Of a stretch of 7,642 bases of DNA, positions 1 through 6,592 are shown one piece after another (the stretch's first letter is position 1; each line of letters begins with the position of its first letter). Source of the DNA: an uncultured Mollicutes bacterium. Its GTDB lineage: Bacteria > Bacillota_I > Bacilli_A > UBA3375. A model generated the notes under the pieces. The model was given only the letters and a program-made list of their open reading frames with translations. It was not told where the DNA came from and did no database searches. The DNA lies in contig CAMZNW010000101.1 in assembly GCA_947313935.1 (NCBI GenBank), positions 1 to 7,642 of the forward strand. The letters are read 5' to 3'. A program made the position numbers and the translations under genes.

Positions 1-2
1 TT

Positions 3-272
3 CGTATAAATAATCTTAAAACTAAAACCACAAAAATCTTTGATACAAATGGAGTATTTATTTATATTGGTTTAATCCCATTAACATCTAATTTCAAACC
101 ACTAAATGTTTTAAATGAATATGGAAATATCGATGTAGATGAAAATATGCGAACAAAACAAAAAGGATTATATGGTGCTGGTGATGTGAATAATAAAAAT
201 TTAAGACAAATCGTAACTGCAATAAACGATGGTGCAATTGCTGCACACAGTATAATTAATGATTTAAAATAG
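3..272 (+). CDS. trxB: Thioredoxin reductase, C-terminal part (5' end outside window)
   Basis: This is the last 89 codons of an FAD/NAD(P)H-binding flavoprotein, open to the left edge and ending with TAG. The readable part contains GVFIYIGLIP, a run resembling the 'GVFIFIGMIPNT' segment of bacterial TrxB. It is followed by a 'GNIDVDENMRT' stretch, then GLYGAGDV (the second FAD-binding motif, usually G-x-(F/Y)-A-A-G-D-V), and finally LRQIVTAINDGAIAA, the conserved C-terminal FAD-contact helix. Thioredoxin reductase passes electrons from NADPH through FAD and a CxxC pair to thioredoxin in the cytoplasm. The NADPH-binding domain and CxxC would lie upstream and cannot be checked. A ferredoxin/flavodoxin-NADP reductase or other TrxB-like protein is possible, but the LRQ(I/V)VTA motif favours TrxB. 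It is followed after 12 bases by mnmA and probably shares its transcript. Confidence 0.85.
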   Translation, partial: RINNLKTKTTKIFDTNGVFIYIGLIPLTSNFKPLNVLNEYGNIDVDENMRTKQKGLYGAGDVNNKNLRQIVTAINDGAIAAHSIINDLK

Positions 273-284
273 TATAGGAGAAAA

Positions 285-1424
285 ATGGCAAAGGTAGTAG
301 TTGGTTTAAGTGGTGGTGTTGATTCATCTGTAGCTGCATATTTGTTAAAAGAACAAGGACATGAAGTAATAGGTCTTTTTATGCAAAATTGGGATCCATT
401 ATTAAACAATGATTTAGCAGATCCATATATTGATCAAGAGATATGTCAAGCACAAGAAGATTATAATGATGCAAAATTGGTTGCAGAAAAATTAGGGATT
501 GAAATTCATCGAGTTAATTTTGTAAAAGAATATTGGGAGAATGTTTTTGAATATTTTATAAGTCAATATAAAAAAGGACGAACACCAAATCCAGATGTAT
601 TATGTAATAAATATATAAAATTTCATTGCTTTTTAGAATACGCACAAAAAGAATTTGCTTGTGATTATATTGCAATGGGACATTATGCTCAAGTAATTCA
701 TCATCCAGAAGTAAAATTATTACGAGCAGTTGATGAAAATAAAGATCAAACCTATTTTTTAGAACAATTAAGTGAAGAGCAATTGAAAAAGAGTTTATTT
801 CCAATAGGACATTTAGAAAAATCAGAAGTGAGAAAAATAGCTAATGAAGTAAATTTAGTAACGGCAAATAAAAAAGACTCAACTGGAATTTGTTTTATTG
901 GAGAACGTAATTTTGTTAATTTTTTAACTAATTATATTGAACAAAAAAGTGGAGATTTTATTGATATAGAAACTAATAAAATAGTAGCAAAACATAAAGG
1001 ATTGAGTTTTTATACAATAGGACAACGACGTGGTTTAGGAATTGGGGGAAATAAAAATTTTGAAAACGCTTCATGGTATGTAGTTGGAAAAGATATTAAA
1101 AATAATATAGTATATATTGCCCAAGATGATAATTCGATTTATTTACAAAGTAATAATTGTATTGTAATTGGGGTTAATTATATTAGTAAAAATGAAAAAA
1201 TTAGTAGTGTTAAATTTAGATATCGTTCAAAAGATGTTGAAATAATAGATTATAAATGGATATCTAAAACTGAAATAAAATTATATTATCCAAATACTTT
1301 AGCAGTTACTCCAGGACAAGCTTGCGTATTTTATAATGGACAAGAATGTTTAGGCGGTGGAGAAATAGATCAAGTAAGTTTAGATGGGGAGACTCGCGTA
1401 TATGAAAATAGCAATAATAATTAA
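285..1424 (+). CDS. mnmA: tRNA-specific 2-thiouridylase MnmA
   Basis: MnmA activates C2 of the wobble uridine in tRNA Lys, Glu and Gln with ATP and inserts sulfur, giving the 2-thio part of (c)mnm5s2U. Its 379 residues are a normal full length. The N-terminal PP-loop motif SGGVDSS is at residues 9-15. The first catalytic cysteine lies in NPDVLCNKYIKF (Cys107) and the second in DSTGICFIGER (Cys203), the pair that forms the persulfide/disulfide. MGHYAQV (131-137), DQTYFL (154-159) and FYTIGQRRGLGIGG (242-255) follow, then the C-terminal beta-barrel ending in VTPGQACVFY and CLGGGEI. Residues 38-58, after NWD, are longer than in E. coli-type enzymes; I recall similar extensions in Mollicutes. The AGGAG at 276-280, four bases before ATG, fixes the start. 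The gene sits between trxB and the overlapping ATP-grasp gene. No cysteine desulfurase gene is in view. Confidence 0.97.
   Translation: MAKVVVGLSGGVDSSVAAYLLKEQGHEVIGLFMQNWDPLLNNDLADPYIDQEICQAQEDYNDAKLVAEKLGIEIHRVNFVKEYWENVFEYFISQYKKGRTPNPDVLCNKYIKFHCFLEYAQKEFACDYIAMGHYAQVIHHPEVKLLRAVDENKDQTYFLEQLSEEQLKKSLFPIGHLEKSEVRKIANEVNLVTANKKDSTGICFIGERNFVNFLTNYIEQKSGDFIDIETNKIVAKHKGLSFYTIGQRRGLGIGGNKNFENASWYVVGKDIKNNIVYIAQDDNSIYLQSNNCIVIGVNYISKNEKISSVKFRYRSKDVEIIDYKWISKTEIKLYYPNTLAVTPGQACVFYNGQECLGGGEIDQVSLDGETRVYENSNNN
1386..1391 (+). promoter_or_regulatory. Ribosome binding site GGGGAG that decides the ATP-grasp start
   Basis: GGGGAG lies ten bases before the ATG at 1402, inside the 3' end of mnmA. 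An in-frame ATG at 1384, six codons earlier, has no purine-rich SD sequence upstream, and it would put this GGGGAG inside the gene. I therefore place the start at 1402. Initiation inside mnmA suggests translational coupling. Confidence 0.7.
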
Positions 1425-2301
1425 ATATGAAAATATTAATAATTATGAGAATGTACAATTTAAAAATGTATGTAAATCAGAAGAGATTGATTTATCAATA
1501 TTGGATTGTGATTTATTTAAAGTTGTGACAATTAATAATGTAATCAAAATTTATTATGCAAATAATTTATTAGAAGAATATGATTATATTTTACCACGTA
1601 CAGGAAGTGCGACAAGAGAAAATGATGCATTATTATATGATGCAATGCGTTTAAATAAACTTAATATTTTAAATGATGGAACTTGTATTATGAAGTTGAA
1701 AAATAAATTTGCAATGCATCTTCATTTAAGTTCTAATAAAATAGATAATATTAAGTCATGTATAATTAATGATAGCAATGATTTAAGTGTAATAGATAAA
1801 GAATTTACATATTCACTTATTTTAAAGGCTAATACTGGTTCACTTGGTTATGGAATATATTTAGTAAAAAATAAAGTAGAGTTAGAAAATTTATTAAATA
1901 TAAATTTTTTAGCTAACAATAAACACAATTATATTATTCAAGAATTTGTTGATGAATATGATGGAGTTGATTATCGAGTTTTCATGTATAAAAATAAAGT
2001 TATTTCATCAATGAAAAGAATGGCAAGTACGGGTGATTTTATTACTAATTATTCACGAAATCAATTAAGTGAAGAATTTATTGTTGATGAAGAATTATTA
2101 TTAATATGTCAAAAAGTTATGCAATCAATTAATTGTGAAATAGCAGGAATAGATTTATTAAAGACAAAAAAAGGTTATATAGTTTGTGAAGTTAATTCGG
2201 CACCTGGTTTTATGGGATTAGAAAAAACTAATCCAGGTTTAAATGAAGTAAAGCAATTAATCATTGAATTTAAGAATGAACTAAATTATGAAAAAAAATA
2301 A
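1402..2301 (+). CDS. RimK-like ATP-grasp ligase
   Basis: This is a 299-residue ATP-grasp enzyme of the RimK/LysX type. These form an amide bond between a carboxylate, activated as acyl phosphate, and an amino group. The order matches RimK: a short N-terminal pre-ATP-grasp domain ending in YDYILPRTGS (60-69); the NDGTCIMKLKNKF segment (91-103), corresponding to the 'N...I....DK' motif; the glycine-rich ATP loop KANTGSLGYGI (142-151); the adenine-side QE (180-181); DGVDYRVFM (187-195); KRMASTGDFITNYSR (205-219), like the 'RR...GEFRSN' segment; GIDLL (249-253); and the metal-binding EVNSAPGFMGLE (263-274). No membrane segment or signal peptide is seen, so it is probably cytoplasmic. The substrate cannot be read from sequence: S6 glutamylation, cofactor or peptide ligation are all possible. 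Its start overlaps mnmA by 23 bases, indicating co-transcription, but I know of no established functional link. Confidence 0.85.
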   Translation: MKIAIIIKYENINNYENVQFKNVCKSEEIDLSILDCDLFKVVTINNVIKIYYANNLLEEYDYILPRTGSATRENDALLYDAMRLNKLNILNDGTCIMKLKNKFAMHLHLSSNKIDNIKSCIINDSNDLSVIDKEFTYSLILKANTGSLGYGIYLVKNKVELENLLNINFLANNKHNYIIQEFVDEYDGVDYRVFMYKNKVISSMKRMASTGDFITNYSRNQLSEEFIVDEELLLICQKVMQSINCEIAGIDLLKTKKGYIVCEVNSAPGFMGLEKTNPGLNEVKQLIIEFKNELNYEKK

Positions 2302-2345
2302 TGTTAATTATGAATTAAAAGCATTATAAAAATTATAAAAAGTTA

Positions 2346-2351
2346 TATAAT
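2346..2351 (+). promoter_or_regulatory. Candidate -10 box upstream of the amidohydrolase gene
   Basis: A perfect TATAAT lies 23 bases before the amidohydrolase ATG in the 73-base gap after the ATP-grasp gene. There is only a poor -35 (TTATAA at 2324-2329, 16-base spacer). In DNA this AT-rich such a box can arise by chance. No terminator is seen between the two genes, so readthrough from mnmA is also possible. Confidence 0.35.
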
Positions 2352-2374
2352 AGAATTATAGAAAAGGAGAATAT

Positions 2375-4012
2375 ATGAAAAAAATTTATTATAATGGAAA
2401 TATAATTACAATGGAAAATGAGGAATCACGTGCAGAAGCAATTTATGTTGTTGATGGAGTTATTAAAGTAATTGGTTCAGAAGAAGAAGTAATGAAAAAT
2501 AAAGCTTCAGATGTTGAATTAGTTGATTTAGAAAATAAAACAATGATGCCTTCTTTTTATGATGGTCATTCTCATTTTGGAAAAACATGTGAATATTCTT
2601 TATTACCAACATTATCTTTACCACCTGTTGGTTCAGTAACAAAAATAGATGATATGATTGAAATATTATCAAAAACAATTAATGATTACTCTTATGATGA
2701 ACCACAAATCGCAAGTGGTTATGATATAGCTGGATTAGAAGAATATCGTCATCCAACTAAATTTGATTTGGATCTTGTTTCAACAACAATTCCAATAATT
2801 GTAGTACATGCTTCAGGACATATGGGTGTTTTAAATAGTTGTGCACTTGAAAAATTTAATATAACATCAGAATCAAAAGATCCAGTAGGTGGTGAAATAT
2901 CACGTATTGATGGAAGTAATGAACCAAGTGGTTTATTAAAAGAAACAGCTTTTATGCCAATATTATTTGCTTCAGCAAAAGCTCCAAAAGGAGAAATTGT
3001 AAAAGAAATGGGTAAAAAAGGAATTGAAATGTATGTATCAAATGGAATTACAACTGTTCAAGATGGTTTTACTTGTGATGGAGATTATGAATTTTTATTA
3101 GATGTTCAAGAAAAAGTTGGTTTAGATATAGATGTTAAAATGTATCCACCAGTTTCAATTCATATGAGTCCTTCTAAATTAACTGATGGAACTTATGGTT
3201 TAAAACCTTATGATACAAATGAGATGTTAAAATTCTCTGGTTATAAATTATTTTTAGATGGTTCTCCTCAAGGAAGAACAGCTTGGGTAACTGAACCTTA
3301 TTTAAATCCGAATGAAACTGAGGGAGTTGGATTTAAAGGAATACCAACTTTTAGTGATGATACAGTAGTTTTTGAAGCATGTAAAAAAGCAATTGAAGAA
3401 GATGTACAATTATTAGTACATTGTAATGGAGATGCAGCTGCAGACCAATTTATTAATGCGTATGAACATGCATTAAAAGTTTGTAATAAAACTCCAGAAG
3501 AATCCAATGTTCGTCCTGTAGTTGTTCATGCACAATTAGTACGTGCAGATCAATTAGATCGTATGAAAAAATTAAATATTCATCCTTCATTCTTTTCTGT
3601 TCACGCTTTTTATTGGGGAGATGAACATATTAAAAACTTTGGTTTGGAACGTGCTCAAGTAATGAGTAATATGAAGTATGCAAATAAAATAGGTTTGAGT
3701 TATACTGATCATCAAGATACACCAGTTGTACCACCTAATGTTATATTTAGTGTTTGGGCAGCGGTAAATCGTACAACAAGAAGTGGAGTTAAATTAGGAA
3801 ATACTGTAACACCATTTCAAGCATTACAAGCATATACAACAGGTGCAGCTTATCAATACTTTGAAGAAGATATAAAAGGAACTTTAGAAGTTGGTAAATA
3901 TGCAGATTTTGTTATATTAAGTGATGATGTATTAAATGTAGAATATGATAATATTAAAGATATTGAAGTTATTGAAACAATACGTCGTGGAAAAACATTA
4001 TATAAAAAGTAA
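2375..4012 (+). CDS. YtcJ-like metal-dependent amidohydrolase
   Basis: A 545-residue member of the amidohydrolase superfamily, in the YtcJ / N-substituted formamide deformylase group (Amidohydro_3). The N-terminal beta-sandwich part (about 1-58) has the typical YYNGNIITM opening and VDGVIKVIGS. It leads into the barrel with the metal-binding HxH in FYDGHSHFG (His65, His67). Further landmarks are VVHASGHMGVLNS (143-155), GITTVQDG (224-231), KLFLDGSPQGRTAWVTEPY (291-309), VHCNGDAAAD (348-357, corresponding to the family 'HAIGDRA'), VVHAQLV (383-389), YTDHQDTP (443-450, with the late Asp445) and the C-terminal GTLEVGKYADFVILSDD (502-518). It should hydrolyse a C-N bond in a small amide or cyclic amide; the substrate is unknown for most of the family. 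No signal peptide is seen, so it is likely cytoplasmic. AAGGAG at 2364-2369 is a good SD site. Ten of its twelve Arg codons are CGT, unlike the genes at the right end. Confidence 0.9.
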   Translation: MKKIYYNGNIITMENEESRAEAIYVVDGVIKVIGSEEEVMKNKASDVELVDLENKTMMPSFYDGHSHFGKTCEYSLLPTLSLPPVGSVTKIDDMIEILSKTINDYSYDEPQIASGYDIAGLEEYRHPTKFDLDLVSTTIPIIVVHASGHMGVLNSCALEKFNITSESKDPVGGEISRIDGSNEPSGLLKETAFMPILFASAKAPKGEIVKEMGKKGIEMYVSNGITTVQDGFTCDGDYEFLLDVQEKVGLDIDVKMYPPVSIHMSPSKLTDGTYGLKPYDTNEMLKFSGYKLFLDGSPQGRTAWVTEPYLNPNETEGVGFKGIPTFSDDTVVFEACKKAIEEDVQLLVHCNGDAAADQFINAYEHALKVCNKTPEESNVRPVVVHAQLVRADQLDRMKKLNIHPSFFSVHAFYWGDEHIKNFGLERAQVMSNMKYANKIGLSYTDHQDTPVVPPNVIFSVWAAVNRTTRSGVKLGNTVTPFQALQAYTTGAAYQYFEEDIKGTLEVGKYADFVILSDDVLNVEYDNIKDIEVIETIRRGKTLYKK

Positions 4013-4014
4013 TC

Positions 4015-4039
4015 AAAAACCTATATTTAGGTTTTTTTT
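4015..4039 (+). terminator. Rho-independent terminator after the amidohydrolase gene
   Basis: A 9-bp perfect stem AAAAACCTA (4015-4023) / TAGGTTTTT (4028-4036) with a TATT loop runs directly into an eight-T tract ending at 4039. It begins two bases after the TAA stop. The stem is weak in GC but typical for an organism of this composition. Confidence 0.85.
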
Positions 4040-4103
4040 ATTAAAAATATAGAAGTATGAATAAAATATATGGATAATTTTAATTTATATTAAGTATAGA
4101 ATA

Positions 4104-4112
4104 TGGTATAAT
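4104..4112 (+). promoter_or_regulatory. Extended -10 promoter of the FemAB-family gene
   Basis: TGGTATAAT is an exact extended -10 element (TGn followed by TATAAT at 4107-4112). A weak -35 (TTTATA, 4084-4089) lies at 17-base spacing. Transcription would begin near 4118-4120, leaving a leader of about 25 bases with the SD TGGAG at 4136-4140. It follows a terminator and precedes a lone gene, so the context fits. Confidence 0.7.
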
Positions 4113-4116
4113 ATAA

Positions 4117-4161
4117 ATGATTAAGATAAAATATATGGAGTAAAATGATTAAAATAAAATA
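4117..4161 (+). repeat. Imperfect 17-base direct repeat around the FemAB-family start
   Basis: Positions 4117-4133 (ATGATTAAGATAAAATA) are repeated at 4145-4161 with one change (G to A), so 16 of 17 bases agree. The second copy is the start of the FemAB-family gene. The first copy opens a mini-ORF encoding MIKIKYME that stops at 4141-4143, one base before the real ATG, whose product begins MIKIKYDKY. The first ATG has no SD sequence and lies at or just before the predicted transcription start, so it may not be translated. Confidence 0.6.
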
Positions 4162-5476
4162 CGATAAATATTTAGAATTTGCAAAAAAAATGGAACAAAC
4201 TCATTTTTTACATTCTCAAGAATGGGCAGATTTTCGTGTAAAAGTAGGTTGGAATTATGAAATTATGGGATGTTATGAAAATGAAAATTTAATTGCAGCA
4301 ATGATAATATCTAATAAAAAAATTCCTATTCCAATAATTAATAGAAAAATGTATTATATTTCACGTGGAATTATAATTGATTATAAAAACGAAGAACATA
4401 TAAAAAAAGTAACAAAAGAACTAAAACAATTTTTAAAAAAAAATAATGGAGTTTTTTTAAGAATAGATCCTGGTGAAATATTTCAAAAAATTGATAATGA
4501 AGGAAATCCAATAGCTAATGGAAAAAATAATCAAATAATAATTGATAACTTAGAAGCTGCTGGTTTTCATCATTTAGGATTTACTAGAGGGTTTGAAGGA
4601 ATGCAACCTCGTTATACATTTAGAGTTAATTTAGAAGGACAAACGGCAAAAAGTATTTTAGACAATATGGATTCTAAAACTCGTTATAATATCAAAATTG
4701 GGCCTAAACGAGGTGTTAAAATTGTACAATCTGAAAATATAGATATAGATCGATTTTATGCATTAATGGAAGATACTTCAAAACGAGATGATTTTATTGT
4801 TCGTAGTAAAGAATATTTCGAGTTATTAAAATCAGAAACAAGTTATAATAAGAGTTTTATTAAACAATATTTTGCTGAATTAGATTTAAATGATTATATA
4901 GAATTAATAGAAAAAGAGTTATTAAGTAATAAAGAAGAAAGTATTAGTTTAAATAATAAAATAAATGATTTAGATAAAGATAGTAAAAAATATAAAAAAA
5001 ATATAAAAAGAATTGAAGAATTAGAAATAATAAGAACTAAAAATAAAGAAAAATTAAAAGAAGTAGAAGTTTTAAAAATAGAATATCCTAACAAATTAAC
5101 TTTAGCAACAGCAATGTGTATTGTACATGATAATAAATGTTGGCATTTATTTGGAGCAAGTAGTCAACAATTTATACAATTTAGAGCGGTATACCAATTA
5201 ATTAATCAAATGTTAATTGATAGTATTAATGAAGGATATGAATTTTTTGATCATTTTGGAACACCAGGAGAAAATAATAAGGATAATCATAACTATGGAT
5301 TGTATTATTTTAAAAAAGGATTTGGTGGTGAAATGATTGAGTTTGTAGGTGAGTTTGATTTAATAAATAATAAATTATTATATAAATTATTTAATAATAT
5401 TATACAAAAGGCCCAAACTTCAAAACAAAATATTGTATTAAAAATATTATTAAAGATAATTAATATATTTAAATAA
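4145..5476 (+). CDS. FemAB/FemX-family peptidoglycan aminoacyltransferase
   Basis: The 443-residue product belongs to the FemABX (FemX/FmhB, FemA, MurM) family. These enzymes use aminoacyl-tRNA to add amino acids to the lysine side chain of lipid II, building the interpeptide bridge on the inner membrane face. Family signs are the N-terminal THFLHSQEWADF (19-30), the SRGIIIDY strand (73-80), VFLRIDPG (103-110), the QPRYTFRVNL segment (154-163), MDSKTRYNIKIGPKRGV (175-191), and the C-terminal GNAT-like half with HLFGASSQQF (334-343), YEFFDHFGTPGENN (365-378) and LYYFKKGFGGEMIEFVGEFD (386-405). Residues about 250-312 are rich in Lys, Glu, Ile and Leu and form the expected two-helix coiled-coil arm of the family. 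No signal peptide is seen. The gene stands alone between terminators. It implies a cell wall with branched stem peptides; the amino acid added cannot be deduced. Confidence 0.9.
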   Translation: MIKIKYDKYLEFAKKMEQTHFLHSQEWADFRVKVGWNYEIMGCYENENLIAAMIISNKKIPIPIINRKMYYISRGIIIDYKNEEHIKKVTKELKQFLKKNNGVFLRIDPGEIFQKIDNEGNPIANGKNNQIIIDNLEAAGFHHLGFTRGFEGMQPRYTFRVNLEGQTAKSILDNMDSKTRYNIKIGPKRGVKIVQSENIDIDRFYALMEDTSKRDDFIVRSKEYFELLKSETSYNKSFIKQYFAELDLNDYIELIEKELLSNKEESISLNNKINDLDKDSKKYKKNIKRIEELEIIRTKNKEKLKEVEVLKIEYPNKLTLATAMCIVHDNKCWHLFGASSQQFIQFRAVYQLINQMLIDSINEGYEFFDHFGTPGENNKDNHNYGLYYFKKGFGGEMIEFVGEFDLINNKLLYKLFNNIIQKAQTSKQNIVLKILLKIINIFK

Positions 5477-5507
5477 AAATACTAGTTTAAAACTAGTATT
5501 TTTATTT
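5471..5507. terminator. Bidirectional terminator between convergent genes
   Basis: A 17-bp perfect inverted repeat pairs 5471-5487 with 5491-5507 around a three-base centre (TAA). The core is ACTAGTT / AACTAGT, flanked by A-rich sequence on the left and T-rich sequence on the right. Either strand therefore gives a hairpin followed by a U-rich tail. It starts over the stop of the + strand FemAB-family gene and ends three bases before the stop complement of the - strand HNH gene, so it can serve both. Confidence 0.85.
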
Positions 5508-5509
5508 AA

Positions 5510-6469
5510 TTATTTTTGAAAAATGTATTCATAATGATAATTAATATATTTTTTAAATTGAGGATCAAAATTCAAATCAATTGATTTTTGAAGTGAAGAT
5601 TTATGAAATTCAATAGAACTATCATTTAATTTTGAAGAAAAAATTATTTGTTTAGTATTTAAATCATAACTTATTAATCCACTATCAAATAATTTATCAT
5701 GATTTGCACAAAGCAATAATCCATTATTTTCACTTAACTTTTCATGTAAATCTACAGATTTACACCATGGCTTAGCGTGTGATGCTATTAATAAAGCTGG
5801 TAAATTAATTGAACAAAAAGCACAGGTATTATGGTATTTCTTTAACATTTTATTACGATAAATACTTTGACCAGTTCTAGAATGCGAATAAATACGATTA
5901 TTTTCAAATTGTAATGATTCAAAATTTTGAACAGTGGAATCATTTTTATGCGAATTAATTTGTTCAATAGCATTAGGTTCTATTTCAATACTAGTAAGAT
6001 TTAATATTTTTTTTTTACAAGCATCTCGAATTACTTTTATCATTTTATCATATTCAAATTCTTCATCAATAAAAACACCAAATTTACGAGGTAAATCATC
6101 ATTTTTACGACTTTTAGGTTCTATCATTAATTCATTATGAAAAAAGTTATTATCTTTACTATCTTTAATTATGCGTCTAAGCGGCTGTTCTCGAAATCTA
6201 TGAATAAGATTTTTATAAGCAAATTGATCAGATTTTATATCTGGAGATAAAAATTCAGTTAACTTGGGATCCCTTAAATATAAAACAATATATTCGATAA
6301 AATTTTCAATACAAATTAAATTACTAAAATATGAAGTATTTAAATCTTTATTATCTAAACAATAATCAAAATAAGCTAAAATTAATATTGGTTTATAAAT
6401 TTTCGGATGATTTCCACCAGAACACTTAAGATTAATAATATCGGTATACATTTTTTGATAAATATTCAT
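5510..6469 (-). CDS. HNH endonuclease (HNH_2 type), restriction-like
   Basis: With the start at 6469 the product has 319 residues. The C-terminal half carries a standard HNH_2-type nuclease: RTGQSIYRNKML (198-209); the CAFC zinc-knuckle-like pair (216-219) with LPALLIASHAKPW (222-234), where the ASH histidine is the likely general base; and NNGLLLCANHDKLFDSGLISY (248-268) with the Asn and His of the ββα-metal fold. This architecture is common in restriction enzymes that cut modified or foreign DNA. The N-terminal half (about 15-170) is not clearly recognised. It begins HPKIYKPILILAYFDY, which recalls the KPxLLLA-type opening of N-terminal DNA-recognition domains in phosphorothioate-dependent HNH enzymes; this is an inference. 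No membrane segment is seen. An earlier in-frame ATG at 6490 would add seven residues, but AGGA six bases before 6469 supports the shorter form. It diverges from a DUF262 gene with a mirrored leader sequence. Confidence 0.85.
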   Translation of the reverse strand: MNIYQKMYTDIINLKCSGGNHPKIYKPILILAYFDYCLDNKDLNTSYFSNLICIENFIEYIVLYLRDPKLTEFLSPDIKSDQFAYKNLIHRFREQPLRRIIKDSKDNNFFHNELMIEPKSRKNDDLPRKFGVFIDEEFEYDKMIKVIRDACKKKILNLTSIEIEPNAIEQINSHKNDSTVQNFESLQFENNRIYSHSRTGQSIYRNKMLKKYHNTCAFCSINLPALLIASHAKPWCKSVDLHEKLSENNGLLLCANHDKLFDSGLISYDLNTKQIIFSSKLNDSSIEFHKSSLQKSIDLNFDPQFKKYINYHYEYIFQK

Positions 6470-6474
6470 ATAAG

Positions 6475-6510
6475 TTCCTATAATATACATTATGTTAATG
6501 TATTTGTATT
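6475..6510 (-). repeat. Left arm of a long inverted repeat, in the HNH gene leader
   Basis: The 25 bases 6475-6499 are the exact reverse complement of 6601-6625. After a 3-base interruption (6500-6502), another eight bases (6503-6510) match 6593-6600. Read toward the HNH gene, the arm begins AATACAAA, contains the small palindrome ACATAATGT, and ends in TATAGGAA, which includes the SD sequence. It may be an operator or leader element, or a recombination site. Confidence 0.85.
6476..6479 (-). promoter_or_regulatory. Ribosome binding site that decides the HNH gene start
   Basis: On the - strand AGGA lies six bases before the ATG at 6469. The upstream in-frame ATG (6490) has no SD sequence before it. 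That upstream ATG falls inside the inverted-repeat arm and recurs in the other arm at 6610, where it is out of frame with the DUF262 gene. This argues that it belongs to the repeat rather than being a start codon. Confidence 0.6.
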
Positions 6511-6541
6511 CTAATGACTAAATAACCATTATTACTTTACT

Positions 6542-6550
6542 ATTATAACA
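6542..6550 (-). promoter_or_regulatory. Extended -10 promoter candidate for the HNH gene
   Basis: On the - strand the sequence reads TGTTATAAT, an exact TGn-TATAAT element. A TTGATA lies upstream, but with only 14 bases of spacer, so the -35 is doubtful. Transcription would start near 6535, giving a leader of about 65 bases that includes the left repeat arm. Confidence 0.5.
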
Positions 6551-6552
6551 TA

Positions 6553-6576
6553 TATAATAAGTATCAATACTATAAA
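6553..6576 (+). promoter_or_regulatory. Possible -10 boxes for the DUF262 gene
   Basis: TATAAT at 6553-6558 and TATAAA at 6571-6576 are both usable -10 boxes on the + strand. Neither has a TGn extension or a convincing -35 at 16-18 bases. In this AT-rich DNA either could be chance. A start from them would give a leader containing the right repeat arm. Confidence 0.3.
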
Positions 6577-6592
6577 ATGTTAATATGTTCAT

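Noticed and set aside
62..409. Open reading frame of 115 codons on the - strand across the trxB/mnmA junction
   Set aside because: It lies antisense to two well-supported genes, has no SD sequence that I can see, and its product resembles no known family.
2302..2345. Possible terminator after the ATP-grasp gene (TTAAT...ATTAA)
   Set aside because: The stem has only five A/T pairs and no T tract follows, so it is not credible.
4894..5094. Hydrophobic 66-residue frame on the - strand that looks like a small membrane protein
   Set aside because: It is the antisense shadow of the Lys/Glu-rich coiled-coil region of the FemAB-family gene; A-rich codons read backward give Phe, Leu, Ile and Ser.
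5934..6140. 68-codon + strand frame inside the HNH gene
   Set aside because: It is antisense to a gene with a clear domain and has no promoter or SD support.
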